Source: Ciborinia camelliae
Lineage: Eukaryota > Ascomycota > Leotiomycetes > Helotiales > Sclerotiniaceae
DNA length: 64,000 nucleotides
Reading direction: 5' to 3'
NCBI GenBank assembly: GCA_025890175.1
Contig: JANPYM010000002.1
Location: 1,688,091-1,752,090 of the forward strand
The translations under genes were made by a program, and so were the position numbers. Below, piece by piece: positions 47,374-58,854 of this stretch. Numbering within the stretch: position 1 is the stretch's first letter; every line of letters starts with the position of its first letter. A model generated the notes under the pieces. The model ran no database searches, was not told where the DNA came from, and saw only the letters and a program-made list of their open reading frames with translations.

Positions 47374-48633
47374 CTAAATAATCCTCCAGCCCTCCCCATC
47401 CGCCTTCCTCCTCAACCCAAGCAATTCAAGCAAGCCGGTATGAATCTCCGGATGATCCTCCACACACCTAATATACATAGCGAACCCCTGCAGCTCCTCC
47501 CACAGACCCCACCCCTTGATATATTTCTTCAACCACTCCCTCAGGCCATCATCCACCTTGGAGCTCATCATGACCGTGACCACGATGCCCGTGAGCGTGC
47601 TCCCGCTCACGATATTATCCGCGCATTGTTTCTTCAGCTGCGCGAGACTCTTCTCCATGACGCTCTTGACCCCCAGCGAACTGCTGAGCACGTTGAGCGT
47701 CACGAGATCGTGCGCCGAGGCCGAGGATAAGACGATCTCCTCGTTGATGCACGAGAAGAGGGAGTCGAGCACCGTCGTGGGGATCTCGTCTTCTTTTTTC
47801 TTTTCCATCATCTTGACGAGGGAATCTTCGAATTTTCCTTGGTCGGCTAGAAAGGATTTGCGACAGGAGTACGTTTTTCCCCGGATGACGATGTCTTTAG
47901 TGGGGAATCCGTATTCTTTTTTGTTGGAGCCCCCGCTTCCGCTTCCGCCTCCACCTCCTCCACCTCCCGAACTTTTATCTTTTCCTCCAGAAGAAGAAGA
48001 GGATGGAGAAGGGTCCTTGTGCCCTCCGCCACCGCCGGAACAACAATGATTATGCAAATCCATCCCATGTCCATGACCCCGACTATCATGATGGCACCCC
48101 ACAGCCATCGGAGCCAGCGCGCGCTGGGCGAGTGGTAAACGTAGGACTTCGCATTCGTGACAGGGACATGTATATGTATCCTGCGTACAAACGCCCATAT
48201 TCCCACCTCTCCACGGATCCCGAAACAGAGCGTTGGGATCCACAACTTGCACTTGTGGTGCGTGTCGCAATCGCGGGTCCATGAGCGCATGAGGATGCGC
48301 ATGGGGTATGCCATGATAGGAGATATCGACGCTTCCTCTCCTCATCGGCATCACCATATTCACACCACCCATGTTCATATTCATATCATTGTAATTTCTT
48401 CCTGCCCCGCCTCCACGAGCAAGTGCTCCATGTCCGGCGCGGGCACCGAATACAGGGACAGGGACAGGTATCATAGCACCGCCTCCAAGGGCATTATAGC
48501 CATTGTCAAAGGAATTTCGCAGGAGCGGTCCGTGATGGGCATTACCCCGCGCACCGCCGGGATATCGATCAGAGGGTGAAAGAACGCGAGCTCGTGGGGG
48601 GACGTATGGAGACAGAGGTATCAATGCTGACAT
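47374..48633 (-). CDS. Gly/His-rich protein with possible BTB/POZ-like C-terminal domain
   Basis: Single exon, 419 aa. The N-terminal 250 residues are low complexity: Arg/Gly-rich, a Met/Asn run (NYNDMNMNMGGVNMVMPM), and a Cys/His cluster (YTCPCHECEVL, VGCHHDSRGHGHGMDLHNHCC). A Gly/Ser stretch (about residues 210-240) leads to a folded C-terminal part starting FPTKDIVIRGKTYSCRKSFLADQ. The pattern D-I-V-x-x-G-K-x-Y-x-x-x-K-x-x-L resembles BTB/POZ domains, with DLVTLNVLSSSLGVKSVMEKSLAQL after it. BTB proteins dimerise and link substrates to Cul3, but this match is weak. The gene could instead be a fungal-specific family. Long single frame, GC-rich. Confidence 0.6.
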   Translation of the reverse strand: MSALIPLSPYVPPRARVLSPSDRYPGGARGNAHHGPLLRNSFDNGYNALGGGAMIPVPVPVFGARAGHGALARGGGAGRNYNDMNMNMGGVNMVMPMRRGSVDISYHGIPHAHPHALMDPRLRHAPQVQVVDPNALFRDPWRGGNMGVCTQDTYTCPCHECEVLRLPLAQRALAPMAVGCHHDSRGHGHGMDLHNHCCSGGGGGHKDPSPSSSSSGGKDKSSGGGGGGGGSGSGGSNKKEYGFPTKDIVIRGKTYSCRKSFLADQGKFEDSLVKMMEKKKEDEIPTTVLDSLFSCINEEIVLSSASAHDLVTLNVLSSSLGVKSVMEKSLAQLKKQCADNIVSGSTLTGIVVTVMMSSKVDDGLREWLKKYIKGWGLWEELQGFAMYIRCVEDHPEIHTGLLELLGLRRKADGEGWRII

Positions 48634-49459
48634 TGCCCAGAGTTGTGTTGGACTGGGTGAGCTGACTTGCGAGCTTTGGAATGAAGAGTAGTGAGGGGCG
48701 AGCAGTGGCTATGGAGTAGTGAAGATAATAAGAGTTGTGAGAGCCGAGTTTCCTAAAAGTAGGTGGCGAAGAATTGAAGCGTGTGTTTGTCAAAAGCTCG
48801 AACAAGCTTCACGGTATTTGTTCGAAAGTGCAAGCCAAAATAATGTAAAAAGTAACATATACACCAAAACACTGAGATACAGAGAATCACTTCGACTTTA
48901 TCCTTATCATTTCCCCTCCGCCGATTTGCCCCTCAATATTGTCCTAGAACGCCCATTATTGTCATAATATGTTGTGCCTGGGTGTCAACGACAAATGACA
49001 AGAATATGACTTACCTTTCCGTCTCCATGTCATGTAGCAATCGCATCCCACAAAGTCGACGTGTTAAATAACAGGTTGCCTTCGGCAGATTGCTTTTCCC
49101 AATCCACCCAAGTTTCACCCAGCATTCACATTCAGATGGAAGAGATTGACAAGCAAACGCCCATTCATTTCTACTTATAACCAATGAAATCGTAAAAACT
49201 ATACAACAGGTGAGGCGAGGCTTTTTACGTGGTATTGTCCCCCCCGAGAAAAGAGCAAGCAAGGCCTCGCATGGACCACAGGATATCTGCAAGCGGTCGC
49301 CACCCATAACCAGTAATTTTGACCTCGTGCCAAATTGAGATCCGTGAACCGAAAATACATTATGATAAGGAAAAATTTGCGACAATAAGCACAGCCGGAT
49401 TTGGTCCATCTGTGCTATTTCATCTTAATGACCCCCTTCCCCTCCGCCCCTTTCGTAAA
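48634..49459. other. Intergenic region, no gene seen
   Basis: 826 bp between the Gly/His-rich gene start and the Mpv17 stop. ORFs of 82-132 codons on both strands overlap and have no motifs. A run of Cs and Gs near 49240-49250 is the only notable composition. Confidence 0.4.
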
Positions 49460-50432
49460 TTAGTAGTCGCGTTTTGGTCCTGGTCCCCCCATTTGGCTTC
49501 CCGGTCCATTATGTGGCCCGGGGTAGTCGTCGGGTCTCCCTCCTCTATTCTCATCGTAGTGTCTCTTGCGAAGGGCTGCGAGCCGCTTCTTCTTTGTGGT
49601 CGCATTCACATATGTTCCGATCGTGAAAGCAATAACATTAAAGAATGGAACCCAAGTGTGCTCAGGAAGGAATTTTTGTGCGAAAGCTAGAGCGAGAGGG
49701 GAAGTGATCCAGCTGACCCTCATAACTGGCATAAAACCAGCTCTCCAAGTCGCATATACTTGATGAATGGTCTTGGCACCTGCAATAAGTGCCATTGAGA
49801 TCAAATACACTGTATTTTGAATAGGAGCCACCTTTATTGACCAATTGTTAGCTTTTGTTTGCATGATAAAGAGTCGAGCTGAACCTACAACTAAATTGCT
49901 CAAAAGAATCTGAAGAATCTTGGCTTTCAAACTCGTACGTCCAGCAAATAGCTTTTGCAAAATGCTAATCAATACATGACCTAAAGGAGCACTGATGAAA
50001 GCACCGTATGCAGCCATTTTGGGAACTCTAGACGTGAAATAATGACCATCCTTATTACGATCCTTCGCGATCCATGAGGCCAATAGTTCTTGTAAAGCCG
50101 ATAAGGTGCCAGACGTGAGCATTTTCGTACGAAGAGGATTGGTTTGTAGTTCTTTGAGATACAACTATTCAAAGATAATATGATTAGTGAGCGATCTGAT
50201 TGCGCGATGGGTGATTTTCCCGAGATTCATGGCTTACAGCTAAATATCCTGGAGTTCCGTCATTGGCCTTCCCTCCAGTCAATGCGACACCGACATTGTG
50301 TCTTAGTTGGTGACCCGGTAGATGGTGATGGTGATGGTGATGAACATCCTTAACGTCGATCGCTGGGGCGCCTTGTATTGCTGCAAGAGGACCGGTGGTT
50401 TTTATGGTATCTTTCTCGAATTTGACCGACAT
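49460..50432 (-). CDS. Mpv17/PMP22-family membrane protein
   Basis: Two exons, complement(49460..50164, 50238..50432), give 299 aa; intron 73 bp, phase 0. The N-terminal exon has a tract of seven His residues (DVHHHHHHHLPGHQ) and ends GTPGYLA. The second exon has the family core: YLKELQTNPLRTKMLTSGTLSALQELLASWI, then the Gly/Pro region AYGAFISAPLGHVLISILQKLF. Near the end comes SWITSPLALAFAQKFLPEHTWVPFFNVIAF, the usual signature. Four membrane helices are expected. The family sits in peroxisomal, mitochondrial or vacuolar membranes and may form channels. The PMP22 (peroxisomal) branch is likely but not proven. C-terminus is Gly/Pro-rich (GRPDDYPGPHNGPGSQ). Confidence 0.88.
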
Positions 50433-53400
50433 TGTGATGGGTGAGAGGTCATTCAAACCCTCGGAAACTATTTGATTGAATAAACTTATCAGTATAAAAG
50501 TTCGTGAATGCGACGAGTTTGATAATTTGATAAAATGGTACCGGTAATATCGGAAGCTGAAGAAATGAGGGAAAGAATCAAGCAAGCTGCTCCTCACGCT
50601 CGTCTCGTTCGTTACTCGTTGCTCGTTGCTCGCTGTTTACAACGATGCGGAGCCGAGGTGAGCTAAGGTAACAGGTCTCGAACGAGGCGCAGATAGGCCC
50701 CCCTCTTAGAACTGATTGCGCAAGATAAATAGATTCGAAAGTTCTAAAACTTTTCTAATAATTCTCTTGTTTGGAAATAATGTGGGGGGGACTGACCTTT
50801 GGATATGATTTAATGTACGGTAAATTGAGGTCAGAATTGTTGACACGATAATATGTTACTGTTACCGTTCCTGTTCCTGCACAACCATTCAGACCCAAAA
50901 AGGTTTCAGTTGTTGAGGGCTGGGGGGAAAAAGAGAGGACGGTTTTTTTTGGTGGCAGGAAAAAAAGTAACTTCAGGTTTATTAGAAAAGGCTCGGGTCG
51001 GGTATATTCAGCAAGGTGTGGAAGGGTGGGAAAGGGTGCGTGGATGCGAGGGTGCGAGGATGCCCAGGTCGGGTGTGATTGATTTTGAGCTGAGCACTGA
51101 TGAGATTGATGGGATTGATAGATACGGAGTAGATTGAGATTGAACGGGAACGGGATGGGATGATGGGATGAGATGGGATGGGATAGGTAGGATGGGATGG
51201 GATGCGGAGATTGATCTTATTTAGCGGTTTTTGACAAGGATTTTGATTTGTTTGGCCAACAGCTGCTGCTACCAGTTGAAACTTGACAGAGATACTTGAC
51301 AGTACATGTACATACCAAATATTGCTACTGTATTCTGATTATGATTATTTCTCACCGAATAGCATAGACCATGGAAAGCAAGGTGTTGGGTGCAAGATCA
51401 ACATATGCCCATACCTAGGTATGCTCAGGTGGGATCATTGGAGTAGGTAGCTGGAGGTTGGTTGTCGATAAGAAAAAGCAGGCAGCTGAGCAAAAGGCTT
51501 TCTTTCCTTTCTCTCTTCAAAGTTTCTCCTCTTCGAGTCTCTATTATTATTCAGTTCTCTTCGGACACGGACTCACTTCAAATAGAATTCATACATACAA
51601 CGCATCAACCAAAATAAATGAAGATATATCAAGCATCAACCTAGTAGGTTGAAAAGCGATAACGAAGATCGATGCGAGGAGACGACATGATGGATATGGA
51701 TATGGATGTGAGTACGGAGTACGGAGTATGAATATGGATATGGATATTATTGGAATAATGATAATTATATTACTCGAGTATAATATTTGACGAGAATGAA
51801 AATTCTTTTGCAGCCCGCATTACCGGTATAGTATCCTTTTTGGGAAATAATAATATCTAGATACAAATTTGTTCCTGTCCTGTCCCAGCCTCCAGGTACA
51901 CAGCTAATAAGCATTTCAAGGTTCCAAGAATCCAACATTGATACGAGGATTCAAGGATTCAAGGATTGTAAGTATGCGTAGTACCATCCATACCTAATAG
52001 TTATGGTTTTTGCTCCATATAAGGTTATGTACTTTATTTACTCCGTCTTCTCCATATTCATATCAATACCTATCAATATCATTGAACATTCACCCACATC
52101 ATATCGTTCACCTCATTCATGCATGATTCATCATCCTTCGTCTTCTTCTCAGACTTCTTTTTTGTCCTCTAGCCCCCCGCGAGCCCTCTAGCCAGCCAGA
52201 CTCCAGCCCTCTAACGGTTTAATCCTCTAATCCTCTTCTCCACTCATTAGGCACTCCCACTCTCTCAAAATGGACAAAATAACGACGACTCCGCTACGAA
52301 TTGATACTCGCTCACATAGATCTACCCCAGGTTCGTGCATTGGCCATTCCAAGTTGATCATTTTATTGGTACATCTCCATATAAAAATCTACTCGCTCAT
52401 GAAGCCTAGAATTTCATGAGTGATGGGAATGACCAAATGAGAGACATATGTGGGACTAGATGAAAAATGTCCTAGTTTTGAGACATCACGATTGAAATCT
52501 CTGCAAGTTGGAACTGATAAAGCACTTCCAAACCCAGAAACTCAGATAGATTCATACTAAATGGAATCACATACATTGATCCATATTCATCTTGTCAACA
52601 TGTATGATTACGTGTTGTGAGGTACAGTACCGATGCTCGTATTTGAAGAATGGTACTTTATGCTGACACTTGTCCAGATCTTTTGAATGTTCCATGTGTT
52701 TTCGGAACCGCATTATGAAGCATAATAAGCGTGATGATATATTTTCATAAAATATTCATGAATTGAATTCGACCATTCGTTTTAATCATCGTCATTCGAG
52801 ATCAGTACACAACGAGGATTAATGATGATTTGCGAGAGGAAGAGAGATGTTGAAATTTGGTTTAAGGATGAGAGCAATTGTGAGTTGGAGGAGAGATGAG
52901 AGTGGTGTGATGAGACTGGTGTGGTGAGAGATGAAGTGAAGAGGAAGGGGAAAGGGAAGGAAGAAAGATGGAAATGACCAAAATACATTGAATTCTTCTC
53001 CTTCCTTCCCTTCTTAGACCAAGAGACAAGGTAACTCTCAACGTTCTCTATTTTCTCTATTTGATCAGACCATTTTTTGGTATATTTCCTCAGACCTTCA
53101 CTAGAAGGGAAAGAGCGATGGTCCTGGTGGGTGTAAAAAGAAAATGACCCAAAATGGCATTTTTGAATCGAATGCTCCAGTTTCCTCTTTCAAACCCAAA
53201 GAACAGGACAAAACAGAAGAAATTTAATTACACATTTCACTGTCCAACTCAACTCAACTTCATATAATGAAAATTTTATCTTTGGAATCATACTTCCCTT
53301 CACTCTTATAGTTTTATCTCTACCTACCTACCGACCTGCCTACCAATCTGTCGCTATTTGACTTCAAAAAGAAATCTCTGGCGACAATATAATTTGGTTT

Positions 53401-53629
53401 GCGAAGCGAGTCAAGATTGGTTCCAATCGACGAAATTACAAGAAATCAGGAAATCTTTTGCGCAATCTACATCCACATTCACTCAATCAACCTCATACAC
53501 GCCTCAAGATATTCATCCAATCGAATTCAGAATTTTCAAGCATTCTCCAAAGTTTGATAGTGAATTGTTTCTCATAATTTCAAACATCTCAAGTACTTGT
53601 TTGGGCCGTCTTGGTCCTCCAAGGCAATC
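50433..53629. other. Long intergenic region, low complexity
   Basis: 3.2 kb. GGGATG-type units repeat at 51146-51202. A tripled TACGGAGTA-like motif lies near 51714-51730. ATGGATATGGATATGGATG units occur near 51690 and 51731, and GATTCAAGGATTCAAGGATTG near 51948. A 49-codon ORF starts at 52270 (MDKITTTPLRIDTRS) with a GTTCGT donor-like site inside it. It could be an unlinked first exon of the gene at 53630, but I cannot show this. Confidence 0.4.
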
Positions 53630-55288
53630 ATGGCGACAGTCAAGGTCACAACAAATACTACAACACGATCCTCAAAATTGCCAGTAAGACGTACATCCGC
53701 ATCTTCAGCCAGCATTATTTCTGCAATGACGACTACAATTCCCGCCACTGCAAATCGGAATTCCTTGCCTGCTTTGACAGAAATTCCTAGACGCGCCGCG
53801 CATCTTACAAGAAATGTACAATGCACTCACTTGACTACTACGCGACTGTTTACAAAAGAGTTTCGATGTTCTATTTGTTTTCGAGAAGGTTCATTTGGAT
53901 GGGTTTGGAGATGTACTCAAGACCGCGAACTTATGTTGGAGGATGATATGGACCATGGTCATGCAGTAAGTTTTCACCGCGGTATTAGAATTTCTTCGTA
54001 TTTGTATTTACTAACATTGATAAAGAGTCAAGAGAAACTCGACGATCTTTGTGATATTTTCCCGAGACCTACTTCACCCAGGCCACGTGGACCAGAGGCA
54101 CGTAAATCAAGACTGAGTTTCCTGAACGAAATCAGTCAACAAGACCTCCAAACTTATACACCCGCGCAAATTCAAATAATCCTCAGACAACGCAGTCATG
54201 TGAGTAATAGTCTTCATTTAATATCTCGAATGCCCTTGCTGAAATCCAAATTAGCTTCTTGACGTTCTTGCCGATTATGAGGAGCCTGATCTCACAACGT
54301 CAATCTCTTCCAGCAACATTCCTCGTTTTTTGTTCAATCCTTTCTCCCGCCCATCACCCATCACCACCTCTCAAACAACTCCAAATCTGAGTGCTCCCAA
54401 CCCACGTCCTTGGTTGCCATCAAGAGGTGCAGAATGCCAGTTCAAATGCTGCCATACATGCCGACCGACCCTCGCTGATCGCAGCTATCTCAGTCTCAAT
54501 TCCATTGTGAATGGCGACTTACCTTGTACCGCCACAACTGGATTTGGGTTTAATTTACAGAAATTTAGGCCCGTGGGCAACGTTGAAGTTGTTAAGAATT
54601 TGGGATTGAGACCAAATCCAGTTCCTGTTGTGTGTATTAAAGCTCTCCTTTTTCTTATTTACACCCTCAAATTTATCACATTAGAACATAGACTAACGCA
54701 CTCCAGCAACCCATGCCAAACCGACCACGATCCCAAAACTTGCGATATCAAAGAAGAGCAACCGACCTTGGTCTAGGTATCCTAACGAGTCGACCAAGTA
54801 CCACATCCACCCCCAACAACCCAACTCACAACTCTTCACCTTCTCCAACACACTCCTGCAACCCGTCATCTTCACTTCCAACCCCTTACCGCCGATCTGA
54901 TTTTTTCTCCGATACCCCTTCATCCACCCCCGGATCTTTCCCAACTTCTTCTTCTGATAGTGCTTCAACGTCTACTGAATCTGCCGCCTACCCTTTCCCT
55001 TGTACTGGAAGATCGACCCCTACCTACCATCCAAGCAATAGTACAAACCCATTCAGATCCATGACCTCAAAACCCCTCCAAAATCATGCAGTACTAATTC
55101 CTCTTCCTCCACAAACTCCATCAGAAATCTCACTATTAACTACACCTACAACACCAACGCTAATGGAAGAATCCGAATCCGATGGTCACTTTTTCGGCGC
55201 AGGACCGTTGGAGGTAGAAGACGGGGTTGCGGTCATGGAAGAGGGCGTTGAATTGCATGTTCCAGATGTTTTGATTACACAATATTAA
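53630..55288 (+). CDS. Unrecognised Cys-rich fungal protein
   Basis: Four exons, 53630..53965, 54026..54199, 54255..54629 and 54707..55288, give 488 aa; introns 55-77 bp, all in phase 0. Start is the first ATG after an open leader. N-terminal 75 residues are Ser/Thr/Arg-rich. A Cys-containing block follows (CTHLTTTRLF, FRCSICFREGSFGWVWRCTQDREL). A middle acidic/Pro part (YEEPDLTTS) leads to a second block, RGAECQFKCCHTCRPTLADRSYLSLNSI. The C-terminal third is Ser/Thr/Pro-rich with SESDGHFFGAGPLEVEDG. I know no named domain. CxxC spacings suggest metal binding. It ends 102 bp upstream of the duplicated segment, so it is intact. Confidence 0.7.
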
Positions 55289-55390
55289 GACAACGATCTG
55301 GGCGAGTGGATTCGGAATCAAAGTGGCAATGGCAATAAATGAGCGAAAGGGATTTGGGATTTTGATTTAGGCTTTTACGATGCGAATGAT

Positions 55391-57117
55391 ACGAGCGAGA
55401 CGATTGGCTATGGTATGGGCTCAACTGAGCTTATTTGCAATTGCGTCACTAAAAACGGGTTGGATTTCTGGTAGAGGATTGGTTTTGCTGTTTGCGATAG
55501 AACACGGCAGAGACGAATGGCACTTGTATGGAGTATAATATTCGGGACTGGATCCTTGCATTGCATTACGAAACGGAAAAGATACGACACGAGCCATAGG
55601 AATGACGAAGTTACTTTACGGAGTATAATAATGACAGGGGGAAGAGGATAGAGAAAGAGAGAATATTGCATGTGGAAATCGAACACTTTCGAGATGCTAC
55701 CGGAACGATACGAAAATCAAGCAAGGATTCATGATGGATTGGTACCTATTCAAGATATACATATATGCAATGCGCATTTGGTGCTTCGAGCACGAGAAAG
55801 TATCTTAAATTTTCAAGCTTCGATTTTCTTCGATGAATGGGTCATGTTTGTATATTTGCAATGCAAGTTTACGCTTAGATTTCCACTGGATACCCATTTC
55901 CAGGTTTTTTTTTCTACCTCGCTCTATATATCTATGGAAGCTAGATCGGATGAGCGGGCTTGTTTTCATTTGTTGTATAGTAAATAAATACAATGCGGTT
56001 TGTCTACCTGCGTACCTAGCTACCTACCTACTTAGCCTAGTATAGAATAAATACCAACAAATGAAAAAAAATCAATTCCCCTCCCTTGTTTGGTTTGATT
56101 TGGTTTGATTTGATCTGATTCTGTGCGCTGTTTGCATGTTTGGTATTGGTATTGGCATTGGCATTGGCATATGTACCTTATGGATGTATGATCTCTTCTC
56201 TTCTCTTCTTTCTCTTTCCTCTCCTCTCTTCTCTTCCCCCCTACCCCACCCCCATTCCCCCAATTTTCCCCTCGCCTCTCGCCCCTCGCCTAATAATATA
56301 ACCCTTTCCAATTCCTTTTGAACCCCCTTTTCCTTTCCTTTCCTTTCCTTTCCCTTCCCATCACATCCCATCCCATTCCCACACCAAACAGAAAGAACAC
56401 ACCAAACACGAAATGGAAAAGACCAAACTCCTAGATAGAGCCCCCATCCACCCATCCACTCAAAGCAAATAAGGAAAGGAAAAAAGGGGGGACAGACAGG
56501 CAGGCAGATAGACAGCCCGTAGGTAGGTCAGTCAGTAGGTAGGTACCTAGGTATTGATTTGATTTGATTTGATTTGATTAGCATTTACATTCATCATAAG
56601 GTTCGTTTCGAGTCGTTATTAAGTTATGGACTTTTTTGCCCCTTCCCCTTCCCTTTTCTTTCCGCTTCCCCCTCCCCGGCGCCCCCCATTCTTTCTTTAT
56701 TCCACGCTTTCTTTCCCTGAGCGTTTATAGTAAATTTTATCCGCCATGGCTACCTACGATAGCTCGTTCACTTGCACGCCGTCAGCCCAACGCCTATAAC
56801 CACCCATGTGCCACATGCACACTTATACACTTACGCTCGCACCAGCTTATATACTGATCCCTGGCGCTGGCAGCCAGGAATTCTTTCTATCTCCTCCCAC
56901 CTTCAGGGAATTCCCCATTGAAATATTATCTCCCCATTCTCATTCTCATTCTCATCTATCTATACACCCGCATTCCCCTTCCTCCTCGCCAGCAAGCTCT
57001 TACACGCCCCCAATACATTCACCAACGCCCCTTCACTCCCCGCACAAAACTTAAAACTCTTCTCCTCCCCAATCACCTGGAAACAATAGGGTTTCGTCCT
57101 CGAGAGCGGATCGATTT
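55391..57117. repeat. Duplicated segment, copy 1 (1,727 bp)
   Basis: Begins ACGAGCGAGACGATTGG and ends GAGCGGATCGATTT directly before a run of ten Ns. Every ORF in it recurs unchanged 1,737 bp later, and I see no difference in the bases compared by eye. It includes a truncated copy of the 3' end of the double-PH gene (minus strand, 56960-57117). Confidence 0.9.
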
Positions 57118-57127
57118 NNNNNNNNNN
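57118..57127. other. Assembly gap (10 N)
   Basis: Ten undefined bases at the exact junction of the two identical copies. A fixed-size placeholder between contigs is the natural reading. Confidence 0.97.
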
Positions 57128-58854
57128 ACGAGCGAGACGATTGGCTATGGTATGGGCTCAACTGAGCTTATTTGCAATTGCGTCACTAAAAACGGGTTGG
57201 ATTTCTGGTAGAGGATTGGTTTTGCTGTTTGCGATAGAACACGGCAGAGACGAATGGCACTTGTATGGAGTATAATATTCGGGACTGGATCCTTGCATTG
57301 CATTACGAAACGGAAAAGATACGACACGAGCCATAGGAATGACGAAGTTACTTTACGGAGTATAATAATGACAGGGGGAAGAGGATAGAGAAAGAGAGAA
57401 TATTGCATGTGGAAATCGAACACTTTCGAGATGCTACCGGAACGATACGAAAATCAAGCAAGGATTCATGATGGATTGGTACCTATTCAAGATATACATA
57501 TATGCAATGCGCATTTGGTGCTTCGAGCACGAGAAAGTATCTTAAATTTTCAAGCTTCGATTTTCTTCGATGAATGGGTCATGTTTGTATATTTGCAATG
57601 CAAGTTTACGCTTAGATTTCCACTGGATACCCATTTCCAGGTTTTTTTTTCTACCTCGCTCTATATATCTATGGAAGCTAGATCGGATGAGCGGGCTTGT
57701 TTTCATTTGTTGTATAGTAAATAAATACAATGCGGTTTGTCTACCTGCGTACCTAGCTACCTACCTACTTAGCCTAGTATAGAATAAATACCAACAAATG
57801 AAAAAAAATCAATTCCCCTCCCTTGTTTGGTTTGATTTGGTTTGATTTGATCTGATTCTGTGCGCTGTTTGCATGTTTGGTATTGGTATTGGCATTGGCA
57901 TTGGCATATGTACCTTATGGATGTATGATCTCTTCTCTTCTCTTCTTTCTCTTTCCTCTCCTCTCTTCTCTTCCCCCCTACCCCACCCCCATTCCCCCAA
58001 TTTTCCCCTCGCCTCTCGCCCCTCGCCTAATAATATAACCCTTTCCAATTCCTTTTGAACCCCCTTTTCCTTTCCTTTCCTTTCCTTTCCCTTCCCATCA
58101 CATCCCATCCCATTCCCACACCAAACAGAAAGAACACACCAAACACGAAATGGAAAAGACCAAACTCCTAGATAGAGCCCCCATCCACCCATCCACTCAA
58201 AGCAAATAAGGAAAGGAAAAAAGGGGGGACAGACAGGCAGGCAGATAGACAGCCCGTAGGTAGGTCAGTCAGTAGGTAGGTACCTAGGTATTGATTTGAT
58301 TTGATTTGATTTGATTAGCATTTACATTCATCATAAGGTTCGTTTCGAGTCGTTATTAAGTTATGGACTTTTTTGCCCCTTCCCCTTCCCTTTTCTTTCC
58401 GCTTCCCCCTCCCCGGCGCCCCCCATTCTTTCTTTATTCCACGCTTTCTTTCCCTGAGCGTTTATAGTAAATTTTATCCGCCATGGCTACCTACGATAGC
58501 TCGTTCACTTGCACGCCGTCAGCCCAACGCCTATAACCACCCATGTGCCACATGCACACTTATACACTTACGCTCGCACCAGCTTATATACTGATCCCTG
58601 GCGCTGGCAGCCAGGAATTCTTTCTATCTCCTCCCACCTTCAGGGAATTCCCCATTGAAATATTATCTCCCCATTCTCATTCTCATTCTCATCTATCTAT
58701 ACACCCGCATTCCCCTTCCTCCTCGCCAGCAAGCTCTTACACGCCCCCAATACATTCACCAACGCCCCTTCACTCCCCGCACAAAACTTAAAACTCTTCT
58801 CCTCCCCAATCACCTGGAAACAATAGGGTTTCGTCCTCGAGAGCGGATCGATTT
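57128..58854. repeat. Duplicated segment, copy 2 (1,727 bp)
   Basis: Starts ACGAGCGAGACGATTGG immediately after the Ns and ends GATCGATTT, continuing without break into the double-PH gene body. Identical to copy 1 as far as I can compare. Confidence 0.9.

Larger units (their letters stand above)
55289..58696. other. Intergenic DNA containing a duplicated segment and N gap
   Basis: No intact gene lies here. The content is pyrimidine-rich low complexity (CCTTT and CTTCT runs, TTGATT tetra-repeats) present twice. Left of the gap, 56960-57117 matches the last 158 bp of the double-PH gene, a truncated copy. Confidence 0.7.

Noticed and set aside
47440..48579. Several Pro- or His-rich plus ORFs up to 177 codons
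   Set aside because: Antisense of the Gly/His-rich gene; composition follows directly from its low-complexity codons.
55408..57054. Repeated small ORFs found twice 1,737 bp apart, seemingly conserved
   Set aside because: Identity reflects the duplicated contig end, not conservation of coding sequence.
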